A DNA stretch of 64,000 bases from an uncultured Allomuricauda sp. (GCF_947495325.1 NZ_CANLYK010000001.1:1054001-1118000); one strand, 5' to 3'. Shown: positions 44,656-54,138, numbered from the stretch's first letter. The notes: generated by a model not told the origin, from the sequence alone. A program made the numbers and translations.

Positions 44656-45498
44656 ATGAAATCCATATATAAAATACTATTTTCTGCTTTGTTGTTGATT
44701 TGTACATCATGTACTGATGTCATTGACGTTGATGTGCCCGAAGGACCAATTCGGTTGGTAATCGAAGCTTCTCTTGATTGGGAAAAAGGAACAGCTGGCA
44801 ATCAGCAAACTATCAAATTGAGTACGTCTACACCTTTTTTTGATAAAGATGGAAATACTTCCGTAACTGGAGCTGTAGTACAGGTAACCAATACTGATGA
44901 TGGTACTGTATTTGTTTTTGAAGATCAAAATGATGGTACCTATGCTACTTCGTCATTCATCCCAATCATTGGAAATTCGTATTCCCTGGAGATAATTTAT
45001 GATGGTGATCAATATGCCGCCACTGAAACTTTATTTTCAGTATCCGACATTTCTTCAATTACCCAATCCACTGAAGATGGCGATGATGAAGTTCTTGAGG
45101 TAAATGTTTCCTTCCAGGACCCTGCTGGTATAGAAAACTACTACTTCTTACGTTTTCAAAGTAGGAATGACTTACTACCTGAACTCTTCTATATCAAAGA
45201 CGAGTTCATTGATGGAAACGAAGCTCCTTTTTACTATGAAAAAATAGAGGACGAAGAAGAAAACATAGAAGAGTTTAAACCTGGTGATATTGTTGATATT
45301 GCTCTGTTGGGTATCTCGGAAGACTATTATAACTACCTACAGCTTTTAGTTGAACAATTTGAAGGTGCAGGAGACCCATTTAGTCCCACCCCCGTTGCTC
45401 TTGTTGGAAACTGCATTAATTTGACCGATCCAGATAATGCGCCCTACGGTTATTTCAGGGTAACCCAAAAAGTACAAGACAGTTATACGTTTGAATAG
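44656..45498 (+). CDS. DUF4249 domain-containing lipoprotein
   Basis: A 280-residue lipoprotein (lipobox LICTSC, Cys about 17) of the Bacteroidota DUF4249 family: the N-terminal DVPEGPIRLVIEASLDWEKG, NSYSLEIIYDGDQYAATETL, and the end CINLTDPDNAPYGYFRVT. The family is typically encoded just after a TonB-dependent receptor, as here (4 nt), and is presumed to be a surface-exposed accessory of it. The ATG at 44656 is used; a TTG directly before it is not needed. A strong terminator follows. Confidence 0.88.
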   Translation: MKSIYKILFSALLLICTSCTDVIDVDVPEGPIRLVIEASLDWEKGTAGNQQTIKLSTSTPFFDKDGNTSVTGAVVQVTNTDDGTVFVFEDQNDGTYATSSFIPIIGNSYSLEIIYDGDQYAATETLFSVSDISSITQSTEDGDDEVLEVNVSFQDPAGIENYYFLRFQSRNDLLPELFYIKDEFIDGNEAPFYYEKIEDEEENIEEFKPGDIVDIALLGISEDYYNYLQLLVEQFEGAGDPFSPTPVALVGNCINLTDPDNAPYGYFRVTQKVQDSYTFE

Positions 45499-45516
45499 TT
45501 TTTTGATTGGTTGCTT

Positions 45517-45552
45517 AATCCCAAAACCTTAAAAAGGTTTTGGGATTTTTTA
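45517..45552 (+). terminator. Rho-independent terminator of the TonB receptor-DUF4249 unit
   Basis: A perfect 14-bp stem (45517-45530 with 45534-45547) with an AAA loop and a T-run, beginning 18 nt after the stop. Confidence 0.93.
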
Positions 45553-45785
45553 TTATTCTGCATTTGAGAAAGTTTCATCAGACCTATTGGTTTTGTGGAT
45601 AAGTTCATTTGATTATCCGTTTAAATAATACGTTACCAGTTTTTTACTATATTCGAGAACTGAGATATTTACTATACCTCCCCCACTCTTTCTCAGTTTG
45701 TTCCCCTCTTGGATAAATCAGTACTTGTCATTATGTGGTTGATTATGATGTTTGACATGAAACAAATCAGTTAAATAGTAATTAA

Positions 45786-47087
45786 ATGAATACAACCAAC
45801 CAACAATCACTTCAACCAACACAAAAAAAAGATAGAATCAATTCCTTGGACGTAATCCGGGGAATTGCGCTTTTAGGGATATTACTCATGAACATTCATG
45901 GTATGGGGCTTCCTTTTGCTTATGGTGACCCAACCATTGCAGGAGGGTCAGAAGGGCTAAACCTAAAGGTTTGGATCATGAACAATATGCTTTTTGAAGG
46001 AACCATGCGGGGACTTTTTACCATATTGTTTGGAGCCAGTATTATTTTATTGACCTCTCGATTAGAAAAAAGCGGTGCAGGTATTAGGACTGCTGATATT
46101 TATTACCGAAGACTGCTATGGCTATTGCTATTTGGCATTTTTCATGCTTATGTGCTGTTATGGTTTGGAGAAATCCTTTATCCCTATGCACTATTCGGGC
46201 TCATGCTATTTCCTTTTAGAAATTCAAAAGTCAAGACATTGTTAATCTCTGGTATTGTTTTGGTTTCCATTGGTGTTTTATGGGATGTAGCCGACCATAG
46301 AAAAACACTAAAGACGCAAAAAGAAGGCTTGGTTGCAGAGGCTTTAAAAAAAGAAGGGGATTCCCTTTCCAAATATCAGCAAGCTGCATTTGACAAGTGG
46401 GAAAAGAAAAAAGAAAAAAAGACTGCTGAAGAGGTAACGGAACAAATTAAAAAAATGAATGAGGGATATTGGTCCATTATGAAGACCAATGCTAAAATGA
46501 ACCAGTTCATGCAAACCTATGTTACCTATCGCTATTGGCCTTGGGACCTCTTAAGTTTCATGTTTATTGGTATGGCATTTTTTAAACTCCGGATTTTTCA
46601 TGGAGAAAAAAACTATCTGTTCTACCTCATTATGATGGTCACGGGATATTTGATTGGGTTATCTATAAATTATTATGAAACAAGTATAGATATAAACTCA
46701 AATTTTGATGTTGTAGCAATGTCAAAATCGGGGCAAACGTATAACATTGGACGTTTGTTCACTACCCTTGGCCATATTGGCCTTTTTATGCTGTTCATAA
46801 AATCCGGTATCCTAAATTTTCTTCAAAAAGCATTAGCTGCAGTAGGCAAAATGGCATTGACCAATTATCTAATGCACAGCATTATAACCGCTTTTGTATT
46901 TTTAGGTTTCGGATTTGCGCTGTATGGAAAACTTCAGCGATACGAGCTTTATTATGTTGTAGGTGCCATTTGGCTTTTCCAATTGGTTTTCAGCCCTATT
47001 TGGTTAAAATACTTTCAGTATGGACCAGCAGAATGGCTTTGGCGTTCTTTAACATATAAGAAGAAACAACCTTTAAAAATTAAATAA
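45786..47087 (+). CDS. DUF418 domain-containing membrane protein
   Basis: A 433-residue polytopic protein with about 9-10 helices. It begins RINSLDVIRGIALLGILLMN, the DUF418/acyltransferase-3-like opening, and later has LFTILFGASIILL and the C-terminal DUF418 block (ALAAVGKMALTNYLMHSII, LYGKLQRYELYYVVGAIW). A charged cytoplasmic or periplasmic loop with many Lys/Glu lies at about 180-235. DUF418 proteins are related to membrane acyltransferases, but none has a proven reaction that I can name. First gene of a tight same-strand cluster; the next gene starts 11 nt downstream. Confidence 0.86.
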   Translation: MNTTNQQSLQPTQKKDRINSLDVIRGIALLGILLMNIHGMGLPFAYGDPTIAGGSEGLNLKVWIMNNMLFEGTMRGLFTILFGASIILLTSRLEKSGAGIRTADIYYRRLLWLLLFGIFHAYVLLWFGEILYPYALFGLMLFPFRNSKVKTLLISGIVLVSIGVLWDVADHRKTLKTQKEGLVAEALKKEGDSLSKYQQAAFDKWEKKKEKKTAEEVTEQIKKMNEGYWSIMKTNAKMNQFMQTYVTYRYWPWDLLSFMFIGMAFFKLRIFHGEKNYLFYLIMMVTGYLIGLSINYYETSIDINSNFDVVAMSKSGQTYNIGRLFTTLGHIGLFMLFIKSGILNFLQKALAAVGKMALTNYLMHSIITAFVFLGFGFALYGKLQRYELYYVVGAIWLFQLVFSPIWLKYFQYGPAEWLWRSLTYKKKQPLKIK

Positions 47088-47098
47088 AAACCAACCAA

Positions 47099-48118
47099 AT
47101 GAATCTAAAACAATCACTCTTCATTGCTATAGTTATTGGAGTAATTGGTTTGGCAGGATGGGAATTGTTTTGGCGTTCCCAAGGGTTCTCGCAATCAATT
47201 GATGACAATGATGCCCTTTGGGCACTTGAACGCTCTAAAGTAGATGATCTATCCAAAGAAGATATCGTTCTTATTGGATCTTCTAGAGTTCATTTTGATA
47301 TACAACTGGATGAATGGAAAAAAATAATTGGGAAAAAACCAATTCAATTGTCAGCTGGAGGATGCTCTCCTTTACCCGTTTTTCATGATCTAGTCAATAC
47401 CTCTTCCTTTAATGGCACCATTCTCGTAGGTGTAACACCAGGGCTTTTTTTTTCAACCACATATCCGGAAGCTCCGCCTTGGGCATGGCCGCAGGCAAGA
47501 ATAGACTATTTTCATGATAGAACCTTCGCCCAACGCATAAATCATAAGTTATCCGTTCCACTTCAAAGTTCGTTTGCTTTTATAAGTGAAGTTGAGGGGA
47601 TAGATGGTCTCAATCTAAAAGAATTATTGGGAAAAGTAAAAATTGGCAATCGCGTTTTTGACCCAATGCCTCCATTCCATTCCTTTGAAACCATAAGACT
47701 GGACAGAAATGTACGGATGAAAAAACGGATGGAAACCGATACAGCTTTTGCAAACACTGTTAAAAAAGTTTGGCAATTTTTTATGTCCGGGGAAGGGCCA
47801 CCTCCAGATAAAAAAGCAACAATGGCTTTTTTTCTTGAAGATTTAAAAAAATTTAAGGAAAAAGGTGGTAACGTTATTTTGCTACGTTGTCCATCAACAG
47901 GCTATCTACGGGATTTTGAAACTAAGGTTACGCCCAGAGATAAGTTTTGGGATGAATTGGTTGAAAGAGCCAATGTCAAAGCCTATCACTTTGAAGATTA
48001 TCCACAGTTACAAAATCTAACCCTCCCAGAATGGTCTCATCTAACAGCAGATGATGCAGATTACTTTACCAAGGAGTTCATCAAGATTATGAAAACAGAT
48101 GGTGTGTTCACTAACTAA
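47099..48118 (+). CDS. Membrane-anchored DltD/AlgJ-like SGNH protein (paralogue 1)
   Basis: A 339-residue protein with one N-terminal transmembrane helix (KQSLFIAIVIGVIGLAG). The rest reads as an SGNH-hydrolase-like fold: block I DIVLIGSSRVHFD (probable nucleophile Ser62) and a C-terminal LPEWSHLTADDADYFT with His314. The usual DxxH acid is Glu311 (EWSH) in this copy. GSS instead of GDS is also found in DltD, the partner of a MBOAT acyltransferase. It is a tandem paralogue of the next gene (2-nt gap), and both precede the MBOAT gene. Likely an extracytoplasmic acyl carrier or transfer partner; the substrate is unknown. Confidence 0.72.
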   Translation: MNLKQSLFIAIVIGVIGLAGWELFWRSQGFSQSIDDNDALWALERSKVDDLSKEDIVLIGSSRVHFDIQLDEWKKIIGKKPIQLSAGGCSPLPVFHDLVNTSSFNGTILVGVTPGLFFSTTYPEAPPWAWPQARIDYFHDRTFAQRINHKLSVPLQSSFAFISEVEGIDGLNLKELLGKVKIGNRVFDPMPPFHSFETIRLDRNVRMKKRMETDTAFANTVKKVWQFFMSGEGPPPDKKATMAFFLEDLKKFKEKGGNVILLRCPSTGYLRDFETKVTPRDKFWDELVERANVKAYHFEDYPQLQNLTLPEWSHLTADDADYFTKEFIKIMKTDGVFTN

Positions 48119-48120
48119 TA

Positions 48121-49170
48121 ATGACAAAAATGAAGCTGAAACAATCATTGTTAATTGCCATTCTACTCAGTATAATAAGTCTGGCTGCTTGGGAGATACA
48201 TTGGCGCTCAAAACCAGACTATTACAGAGCAAATCTAGAAGATGATAGATATCTCTGGGCTCAGCACAGAGCCAAAGTAGCATCAGCTACTGAGAACGAC
48301 GTTGTTATCATTGGCTCGTCAAGAACTGGATTTGATTTTAACACACATGTTTGGGAAGAAGTACAAGGTAGTAAACCCATAAACTTATCTACAAACGGTA
48401 AACCTCCCCTACCATTCCTTGAAGATATTGTTGAAAATACCGATTTTAATGGAACACTGATCCTTGGGGTTACACCGCTTCTTTGTTTCTCACCAGGGGT
48501 AGAACAACGAAATTTAGAGGCCAAAATGTGGGTGGACCATTTCCACAATCAAACCTATGCCCAAAAACTGGGTTTTTGGGTTTCAAAACCTTTAGAACGA
48601 AATTTGGTAATGCTGACCTCATCAGAGCTGAAGTTTTACAATGACCTTGATCTAAAAGCCCTTATAAATACTATCTCGATTGGCGAAAGGATTCCACCTG
48701 CACCTAAGTTCCTGAATTTTGGTTACAATGATGAAGATAGAAATTTAATCATGTTCTCTTCAATGGTAACCAAACCTGAATTTGCAGAAAAAGTCCAAAA
48801 TGTTTGGAATTCCTTTTTACCATATATCCCAGATTATGAAGTCATCAAAGATGTGGTGCCAACAATAATTGAAAAATATCAAGAGCCAGCAAAAAAATTC
48901 AAGGCCCGTGGAGGGAAAATTATTTTAGTAAGGCATAAGGCTGAAAATGAGTGGAACATGCACACCAAAAGAATCCTTCCTAAAAATAGGGTTTGGGACA
49001 AATTTGTTGAACTTCTGGATTGTCCAGCATATCATTTTGAAGATTACGGATTCATGTCAAAACATACATTGCCAGATTGGTCTCATATGAATGCTGAAGA
49101 TGCAAAAACGTATACCGCCGATTTGGTAAACCAACTAATTAAAGATAACCACTTACAAAAAACCAACTAA
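48121..49170 (+). CDS. Membrane-anchored DltD/AlgJ-like SGNH protein (paralogue 2)
   Basis: A 349-residue paralogue of the preceding protein. The anchor KLKQSLLIAILLSIISLAAW aligns with that of paralogue 1, as do DVVIIGSSRTGFDF (probable nucleophile Ser67), FNGTLILGVTPLLCF and YHFEDYGFMSKHTLPDWSHM. Here the canonical DxxH is kept (Asp319, His322). The pair has diverged widely between these motifs, so the duplication is old. A start at 48130 would align better with paralogue 1; 48121 is reported because it directly follows the previous stop, and the choice is open. The MBOAT gene starts 2 nt downstream. Confidence 0.72.
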   Translation: MTKMKLKQSLLIAILLSIISLAAWEIHWRSKPDYYRANLEDDRYLWAQHRAKVASATENDVVIIGSSRTGFDFNTHVWEEVQGSKPINLSTNGKPPLPFLEDIVENTDFNGTLILGVTPLLCFSPGVEQRNLEAKMWVDHFHNQTYAQKLGFWVSKPLERNLVMLTSSELKFYNDLDLKALINTISIGERIPPAPKFLNFGYNDEDRNLIMFSSMVTKPEFAEKVQNVWNSFLPYIPDYEVIKDVVPTIIEKYQEPAKKFKARGGKIILVRHKAENEWNMHTKRILPKNRVWDKFVELLDCPAYHFEDYGFMSKHTLPDWSHMNAEDAKTYTADLVNQLIKDNHLQKTN

Positions 49171-49172
49171 AT

Positions 49173-50588
49173 ATGTTATTCAATTCATTAGGATTTATTG
49201 TCTTTTTGGCAGTTGTATTAGCACTGTATTACGCTCCTCTTTTTAACTGGACAGGAAAAAAAGCAATGCTGTTATTGGCCAGTTATGTCTTTTATGGGTT
49301 ATGGAACCCGCCATTAATTTTGCTTCTATGGATTTCAACTATGGTAGATTGGACAGCGGGAAACCAATTGGCCAAAGAAGAACGACAAAATATTAGAAAA
49401 TTATGGCTCTTGCTCAGCATGGTTGTAAATCTTGGGTTCTTGGCCTTTTTTAAATACGGAGATTTTTTACTGGAAAACTTTATTACAGCAGCCAATGGCA
49501 TTGGGTGGGATTTCCAAGCACAACCTATGGATATTATTCTGCCCATGGGAATTTCGTTTTACACCTTCCAGACCATGTCCTATACAATTGACATTTATAA
49601 GAAAAAAATAGAACCTGCCAAGACCTTTTTGGATTTTGCGTTATATGTAACCTTCTTTCCACAACTAGTGGCGGGTCCAATTGTAAGGGCAAAAGACCTT
49701 ATTTCACAATTTTACGAATCCAAAAAAGCAACTGCGCAACAGTTTATCTGGGGGTTGTTTTTATTGACTATTGGATTGTTTCAAAAAGTGGTGTTGGCAG
49801 ATACGTTGTTGTCCGGAACTTCCGATAAAGTTTTTGGTTCAAAAAACATTCTTCATGGAATGGACGCTTGGTCGGGCACACTTGCCTTTTCAGGTCAAAT
49901 CTTTTTTGATTTTGCCGGATATTCTACCTGTGCTATTGGCATTGCATTGATGTTAGGGATTATTCTTCCAGATAACTTTATGTTCCCCTACGCTTCTATT
50001 GGTTTTAGAGATCTATGGAAACGTTGGCATATTTCCCTCTCCAGCTGGTTACGGGATTATTTATACATTCCTTTGGGTGGTAATAGACACGGAATTACCC
50101 GGATGTATGTTGCCTTAATGTTGACCATGTTATTGGGTGGCCTCTGGCATGGAGCTGCATGGACATTTGTGATTTGGGGCGCTTTGCATGGGATCTACTT
50201 GGTAGGTGAGCGCTTGCTCAATAAAGTAATCCCTGTAAAACTAAATGCTTGGAATGGTATTCTATTTGCATTGTTGACTTACACTTTGGTAAATTTCACC
50301 TGGGTATTTTTCAGGGCCAGAGAATTTTCTACAGCTAAAAACATGATTACATCAATGCTGTTTCTGAATGATGAGGGTGAAAAAATTCTCGGGTCTTTTG
50401 ATATTATCAAGGTATTCACTGTAGTTATCCTACTTTTTATCTGCCATTGGCTAATGCGAAATACAAACATGAAAGAAGTAAGTAAAAAAACGCACCCTTG
50501 GCTATTGGGTATAGTTTGGGCTGTAATGTTTATACTTATCTGTATTGCACAAGGTAGTGGGGAGCAATTTATTTATTTTCAGTTTTAG
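49173..50588 (+). CDS. MBOAT family O-acyltransferase (AlgI/DltB-like)
   Basis: A 471-residue polytopic acyltransferase of the AlgI/DltB/PatA group. It starts LFNSLGFIVFLAVVLALYYA and has DIILPMGISFYTFQTMSYTI, FFPQLVAGPIVRAKDL, FRDLWKRWHISLSSWLRDY, YIPLGGNR, and the catalytic His326 in GGLWHGAAWTFVIWGALHG. These enzymes pass acyl groups from a cytoplasmic donor across the membrane, usually to an SGNH partner that finishes transfer to alginate, teichoic acid, peptidoglycan or cellulose. Two candidate partners are encoded immediately upstream. No alginate or D-alanine ligase genes are present, so the acceptor is unknown. Confidence 0.93.
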   Translation: MLFNSLGFIVFLAVVLALYYAPLFNWTGKKAMLLLASYVFYGLWNPPLILLLWISTMVDWTAGNQLAKEERQNIRKLWLLLSMVVNLGFLAFFKYGDFLLENFITAANGIGWDFQAQPMDIILPMGISFYTFQTMSYTIDIYKKKIEPAKTFLDFALYVTFFPQLVAGPIVRAKDLISQFYESKKATAQQFIWGLFLLTIGLFQKVVLADTLLSGTSDKVFGSKNILHGMDAWSGTLAFSGQIFFDFAGYSTCAIGIALMLGIILPDNFMFPYASIGFRDLWKRWHISLSSWLRDYLYIPLGGNRHGITRMYVALMLTMLLGGLWHGAAWTFVIWGALHGIYLVGERLLNKVIPVKLNAWNGILFALLTYTLVNFTWVFFRAREFSTAKNMITSMLFLNDEGEKILGSFDIIKVFTVVILLFICHWLMRNTNMKEVSKKTHPWLLGIVWAVMFILICIAQGSGEQFIYFQF

Positions 50589-50634
50589 CATTAAAAGTCT
50601 TGTGCCTATATATTTGATAATCAATCAAAAGTAA

Positions 50635-51822
50635 ATGCGGAAATTGAAATCAACCCGAATTGCATCTATAGACATTTTGAGGGGATTGGTCATGGTACTT
50701 ATGGCATTAGATCATGTTCGTGATTACTTCCATATAAATGCTTTTACAGGAAATTACCCGGAAAATATGGAGTCCACTACTCTAATTTTATTTTTCACAA
50801 GGTTTATAACCCATTTTTGCGCCCCTGTTTTTGTTTTTCTGGCGGGCACTTCTGCCTTTTTATATGGCCAAAAGAAGCCTAAGGGAGCATTGTCAAAATT
50901 TCTTATTACCAGAGGTTTGTGGCTTATCCTAATTGAAATTTTCGTCAATAATTTTTTATGGTGGTTTGATGTAACCTACGGGTTTACAAACCTTCAAGTA
51001 ATTTGGGCCATCGGTTTGAGCATGATTATTTTAGGCTTGGTTATCTACTTGCCAAAACGTGTTATCCTTATTCTGGGTCTACTTATTGTATTTGGGCATA
51101 ATTTATTGGATACCATCACTTTTGAAGGGAAAAGTTTTGGTGAAATTATCTGGTATATTCTTCATCAACTCCATTACATGGAACTTTGGGATGGAATTTT
51201 TGTTTCATTCTCCTATCCGGTTTTGCCATGGTTTGGGATTATGTTACTCGGTTATTGTTTTGGAGAATTATATAAACATGATTTTGATGCCTACTCTAGA
51301 AAGAAATGGTTGTTTGGAATGGGTGTTGGTTCTATAGTTCTTTTCTTTATTCTTAGGGGAGTGAATATATATGGTGATTTAAATCCTTGGGAATTTCAAA
51401 GCACACAAGCCAAAACAATCATCTCCTTTTTCAATGCAACGAAATACCCACCTTCCCTTGCTTATATTTTAATGACATTAGGACCATCATTTTTATTTTT
51501 ACGAGGAATTGAAAGTATCAAAAACTGGTTTTCAGAGTTCTTGATTGTATTTGGAAGGGTACCTTTTTTCTATTATATCATACACATATTGGTTATACAT
51601 GGCTTTGCGCTACTAGGGCTGCTCATTACAGGGAAAGATTGGAAATTAATGATCTTGGATAATGAGACTATGAGCTCCGGTGCTTTACAAGGGTATGGAT
51701 ACCCTCTTTGGTTGGTCTATTTGATTTGGGTTGGTATTGTACTCTTTTTGTACCCCATTTGTAATAAATACATGATTTACAAACTCAATAATAAGGGAAA
51801 GTGGTGGTTAAGCTATTTATAG
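50635..51822 (+). CDS. DUF1624/HGSNAT-like membrane acyltransferase family protein
   Basis: A 395-residue protein with about 10 helices. It begins RIASIDILRGLVMVLMALDH, followed by VRDYFH, the N-terminal signature of the DUF1624 / heparan-alpha-glucosaminide N-acetyltransferase-like group, where a His in the first helix region accepts the acetyl group. Later motifs are FTRFITHFCAPVFVFLAGTS and FGRVPFFYYIIHILVIHG. It starts 46 nt after the MBOAT gene and completes the cassette. Transmembrane acetylation of a sugar is a reasonable but unproven role. Confidence 0.85.
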   Translation: MRKLKSTRIASIDILRGLVMVLMALDHVRDYFHINAFTGNYPENMESTTLILFFTRFITHFCAPVFVFLAGTSAFLYGQKKPKGALSKFLITRGLWLILIEIFVNNFLWWFDVTYGFTNLQVIWAIGLSMIILGLVIYLPKRVILILGLLIVFGHNLLDTITFEGKSFGEIIWYILHQLHYMELWDGIFVSFSYPVLPWFGIMLLGYCFGELYKHDFDAYSRKKWLFGMGVGSIVLFFILRGVNIYGDLNPWEFQSTQAKTIISFFNATKYPPSLAYILMTLGPSFLFLRGIESIKNWFSEFLIVFGRVPFFYYIIHILVIHGFALLGLLITGKDWKLMILDNETMSSGALQGYGYPLWLVYLIWVGIVLFLYPICNKYMIYKLNNKGKWWLSYL

Positions 51823-51878
51823 CTAAACCGTATCTTGTAATGATTTTTTTCAATGACTTATCATTTTAATAACTACTT

Positions 51879-52877
51879 ATGAAAAAGTATATTCTATGGT
51901 TATTTTGCATCATTGTCTTCCCATCCTTTGGGCAGTCAGATTCAGACCCCGTAGCGGATTTTTTAAAATCACTCAATGTTGCGCAACTCGAAAAAACCCA
52001 ATTCCCTTTTGAAACTGAAACACGTCAAAACTGGCATTTTCTTCCTGCCAGCATGTGGCAGAGGCCAGGGGTTCAATTGGGAGAATTAAACAACCTTCAA
52101 GTTGGATTGTTCCACACAATGCTACAAAGCCATTTAAGCCTTTCCGGGTATAAAAAGACACTGCGAATTATTGAACTTGAAAACATTCTTGCGGAACTTA
52201 GCGGAAATACCCACATGCGCGATGCTAAAAAATATCATGTTGCAATCTACGGCTACCCAAAAAAAGATGCAGTTTGGGGATGGTCTTTTGAAGGGCACCA
52301 TATTTCCTTAAACTTTACTATTGTTGACGATAAAATTTCCTATACTCCCCGATTTTTTGGAGCGAGTCCGGCAATCATAAAATCCGGTCCTAGAAAAGGT
52401 GAGCGCACTTTGGCAAGGGAACAGGATTTAGCACTGGAACTAGTCAACCAACTAAACGAAGTTCAAAAAGCAAAAGTCATTTTTCGGGAAAAAGCCTTTA
52501 GAGATAATGTTTCAAGTAACTCTTCAACAGTTACACCTCTTGAAACCGTTGGAATTTCTGTATCAGAATTAACGGATAATCAACAACAGTTAATTTCTGA
52601 ACTTATTTTTGAATACCTATCCGCAATGCCAGAAGAGTTGGCAAAGATGCGTATGGAGAACTTAAAAAAAGAAGAGTTTGGGAATATCCATTTCGGATGG
52701 GCTGGAGAAACCGAAATAGGTAAACCCCATTATTACCGCATTCAAGGAGAAACATTTTTGGTTGAATTTGATAATACCCAGGAAAATGCGAATCACATTC
52801 ATTCTGTTTGGCGTGATTTTGATGGAGACTTTGGAAGGGATTTGATCAAGGAACATTATAAAAATTCACATCATTAA
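51879..52877 (+). CDS. DUF3500 domain-containing secreted protein
   Basis: A 332-residue protein with a signal peptide (cleavage near SFGQ, residue 19). DUF3500 traits: FPFETETRQNWHFLP, GVQLGELNNLQVGLFHTMLQ, WGWSFEGHHISLNFTIV, PRFFGASPA, and the C-terminal HYYRIQGETFLVEFDNTQE with ANHIHSVWRDFDGDFG. Several conserved His (GHHISLN, NHIHSVWRD) suggest metal binding. Function unknown. It starts 56 nt after the DUF1624-type gene, so it may be co-expressed with the acyl-transfer cassette. Confidence 0.88.
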   Translation: MKKYILWLFCIIVFPSFGQSDSDPVADFLKSLNVAQLEKTQFPFETETRQNWHFLPASMWQRPGVQLGELNNLQVGLFHTMLQSHLSLSGYKKTLRIIELENILAELSGNTHMRDAKKYHVAIYGYPKKDAVWGWSFEGHHISLNFTIVDDKISYTPRFFGASPAIIKSGPRKGERTLAREQDLALELVNQLNEVQKAKVIFREKAFRDNVSSNSSTVTPLETVGISVSELTDNQQQLISELIFEYLSAMPEELAKMRMENLKKEEFGNIHFGWAGETEIGKPHYYRIQGETFLVEFDNTQENANHIHSVWRDFDGDFGRDLIKEHYKNSHH

Positions 52878-53035
52878 ATCACTTAAGTAATTCTGTTTGG
52901 CGATTATCTTGGAAAAATTCAATACTCCATGCACCAAAATGTTACTTTCAAAAGACGAAAAGACATAAATTTTTATAAGAATTTACTACTACCTCCTCTG
53001 CATTTCATCGAAAAAAACTAGAGAGCCATGTTTTT

Positions 53036-53043
53036 TACATTTG
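53036..53043 (+). promoter_or_regulatory. Candidate -7 box upstream of the DUF4382 gene
   Basis: TACATTTG is an exact TAnnTTTG match in the 232-bp gap between the DUF3500 and DUF4382 genes. It would give a leader of about 60 nt. No TTTG is seen at the proper upstream distance, so support is partial. Confidence 0.35.
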
Positions 53044-53109
53044 GTATTTGCATATTTGGCCGAAATAATCTATTTACCTTTAATTCAGATATTTAGATAA
53101 AATAACCCC

Positions 53110-54027
53110 ATGAAAATGAAATCAAGAAATTTTGTAGGTATAGTGCTTTTTATGGCACTTTTACTTTTGAACTGTACAAACGACAACACTGATGGGACTA
53201 ATTCCACCGGAAGGCTAACGGTGCAGCTAACGGATGCTCCATTTCCGTATGATTTGGTAGCTGAAGCCAATGTTACCGTGTTCAAAATTGATGCACGCCA
53301 AAAGTCAGGTGATGAGATGGAGGATGAATCTTCAGATGAAACTGATGGTAATGATGATGATGAAATGGATGATAATTACCCCTTCATTGTTTTAATGGAA
53401 CAGGAAATCGATGTAAATCTATTGGATCTTACCAATGGAGTAACCGAGCAACTGGCAGATATTGAAGTCCCAACTGGTACCTATGATTTGATTCGGGTAT
53501 ATGTAAAGGGCATAAATGTTGTGCTAACCGATGGTAGAACTTTTGACTTAAAAGTCCCCAGTGGAGAGCAAACGGGTATTAAAATCTTTGTTAAACCTGC
53601 AATAACGGTTTCAGGTGGATTATCTACCGATCTTCTTTTGGATTTTGATGTAAGCCGTTCATTTATCGCCAAGGGAAGTATAAAAAAGGTTGATGGCATT
53701 ACAGGGTTTAACTTTAAGCCTGTTATTAAGGCATGTAATCTGTCTACGGCTGGCACTTTAAAAGGAACAATTACAACAATAGAGGATGAAATGGCCGTTT
53801 CCCTTGAAGGTGCTCAGATTTCAGTTTTTGCCGCTGACACCCTAAATACAACTGGCTTTTCTGATGTTGATGGAAATTATGCTATTATGGGCTTGGAAGC
53901 TGGTACCTATGAAGTATTTGCAGAATTAGAGGGCTATGTTCCAAGTGACACCTTGGAAATACAAATTAATGCGGCTAACAATACGGTACAGGATTTTGTA
54001 TTGGAAATTGAAAGTACAACAGATTGA
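53110..54027 (+). CDS. DUF4382 domain-containing lipoprotein
   Basis: A 305-residue lipoprotein (lipobox LLLNC, Cys about 21). The DUF4382 domain runs from about 33 to 215 (TGRLTVQLTDAPFPYDLVAE, ANVTVFKIDARQ), and a carboxypeptidase-regulatory-like beta-sandwich follows at the C-terminus (about 220-300, ISVFAADTLNTTGFSDVDGN). A very acidic insert (about 62-92, many Asp/Glu) breaks the first domain and could bind calcium. ATGs at 53110 and 53116 are equivalent choices. Family function unknown; probably surface-exposed. Confidence 0.85.
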   Translation: MKMKSRNFVGIVLFMALLLLNCTNDNTDGTNSTGRLTVQLTDAPFPYDLVAEANVTVFKIDARQKSGDEMEDESSDETDGNDDDEMDDNYPFIVLMEQEIDVNLLDLTNGVTEQLADIEVPTGTYDLIRVYVKGINVVLTDGRTFDLKVPSGEQTGIKIFVKPAITVSGGLSTDLLLDFDVSRSFIAKGSIKKVDGITGFNFKPVIKACNLSTAGTLKGTITTIEDEMAVSLEGAQISVFAADTLNTTGFSDVDGNYAIMGLEAGTYEVFAELEGYVPSDTLEIQINAANNTVQDFVLEIESTTD

Positions 54028-54053
54028 TGAGCGTCAAAAAAATATACTCTACG

Positions 54054-54088
54054 TAAAAAAAAACAGGGTAAAAACCCTGTTTTTTTTA
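54054..54088. terminator. Bidirectional terminator between DUF4382 and PorP/SprF genes
   Basis: A 9-bp stem (54061-54069 with 54074-54082, core CAGGGT/ACCCTG) with an AAAA loop. It is flanked by an A-run on the left and a T-run on the right, serving both convergent genes. Confidence 0.88.
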
Positions 54089-54138
54089 TAAGAATATTTG
54101 CAATCCGGATTTTGGATAGAAGATAAGGAACTCTTTAG

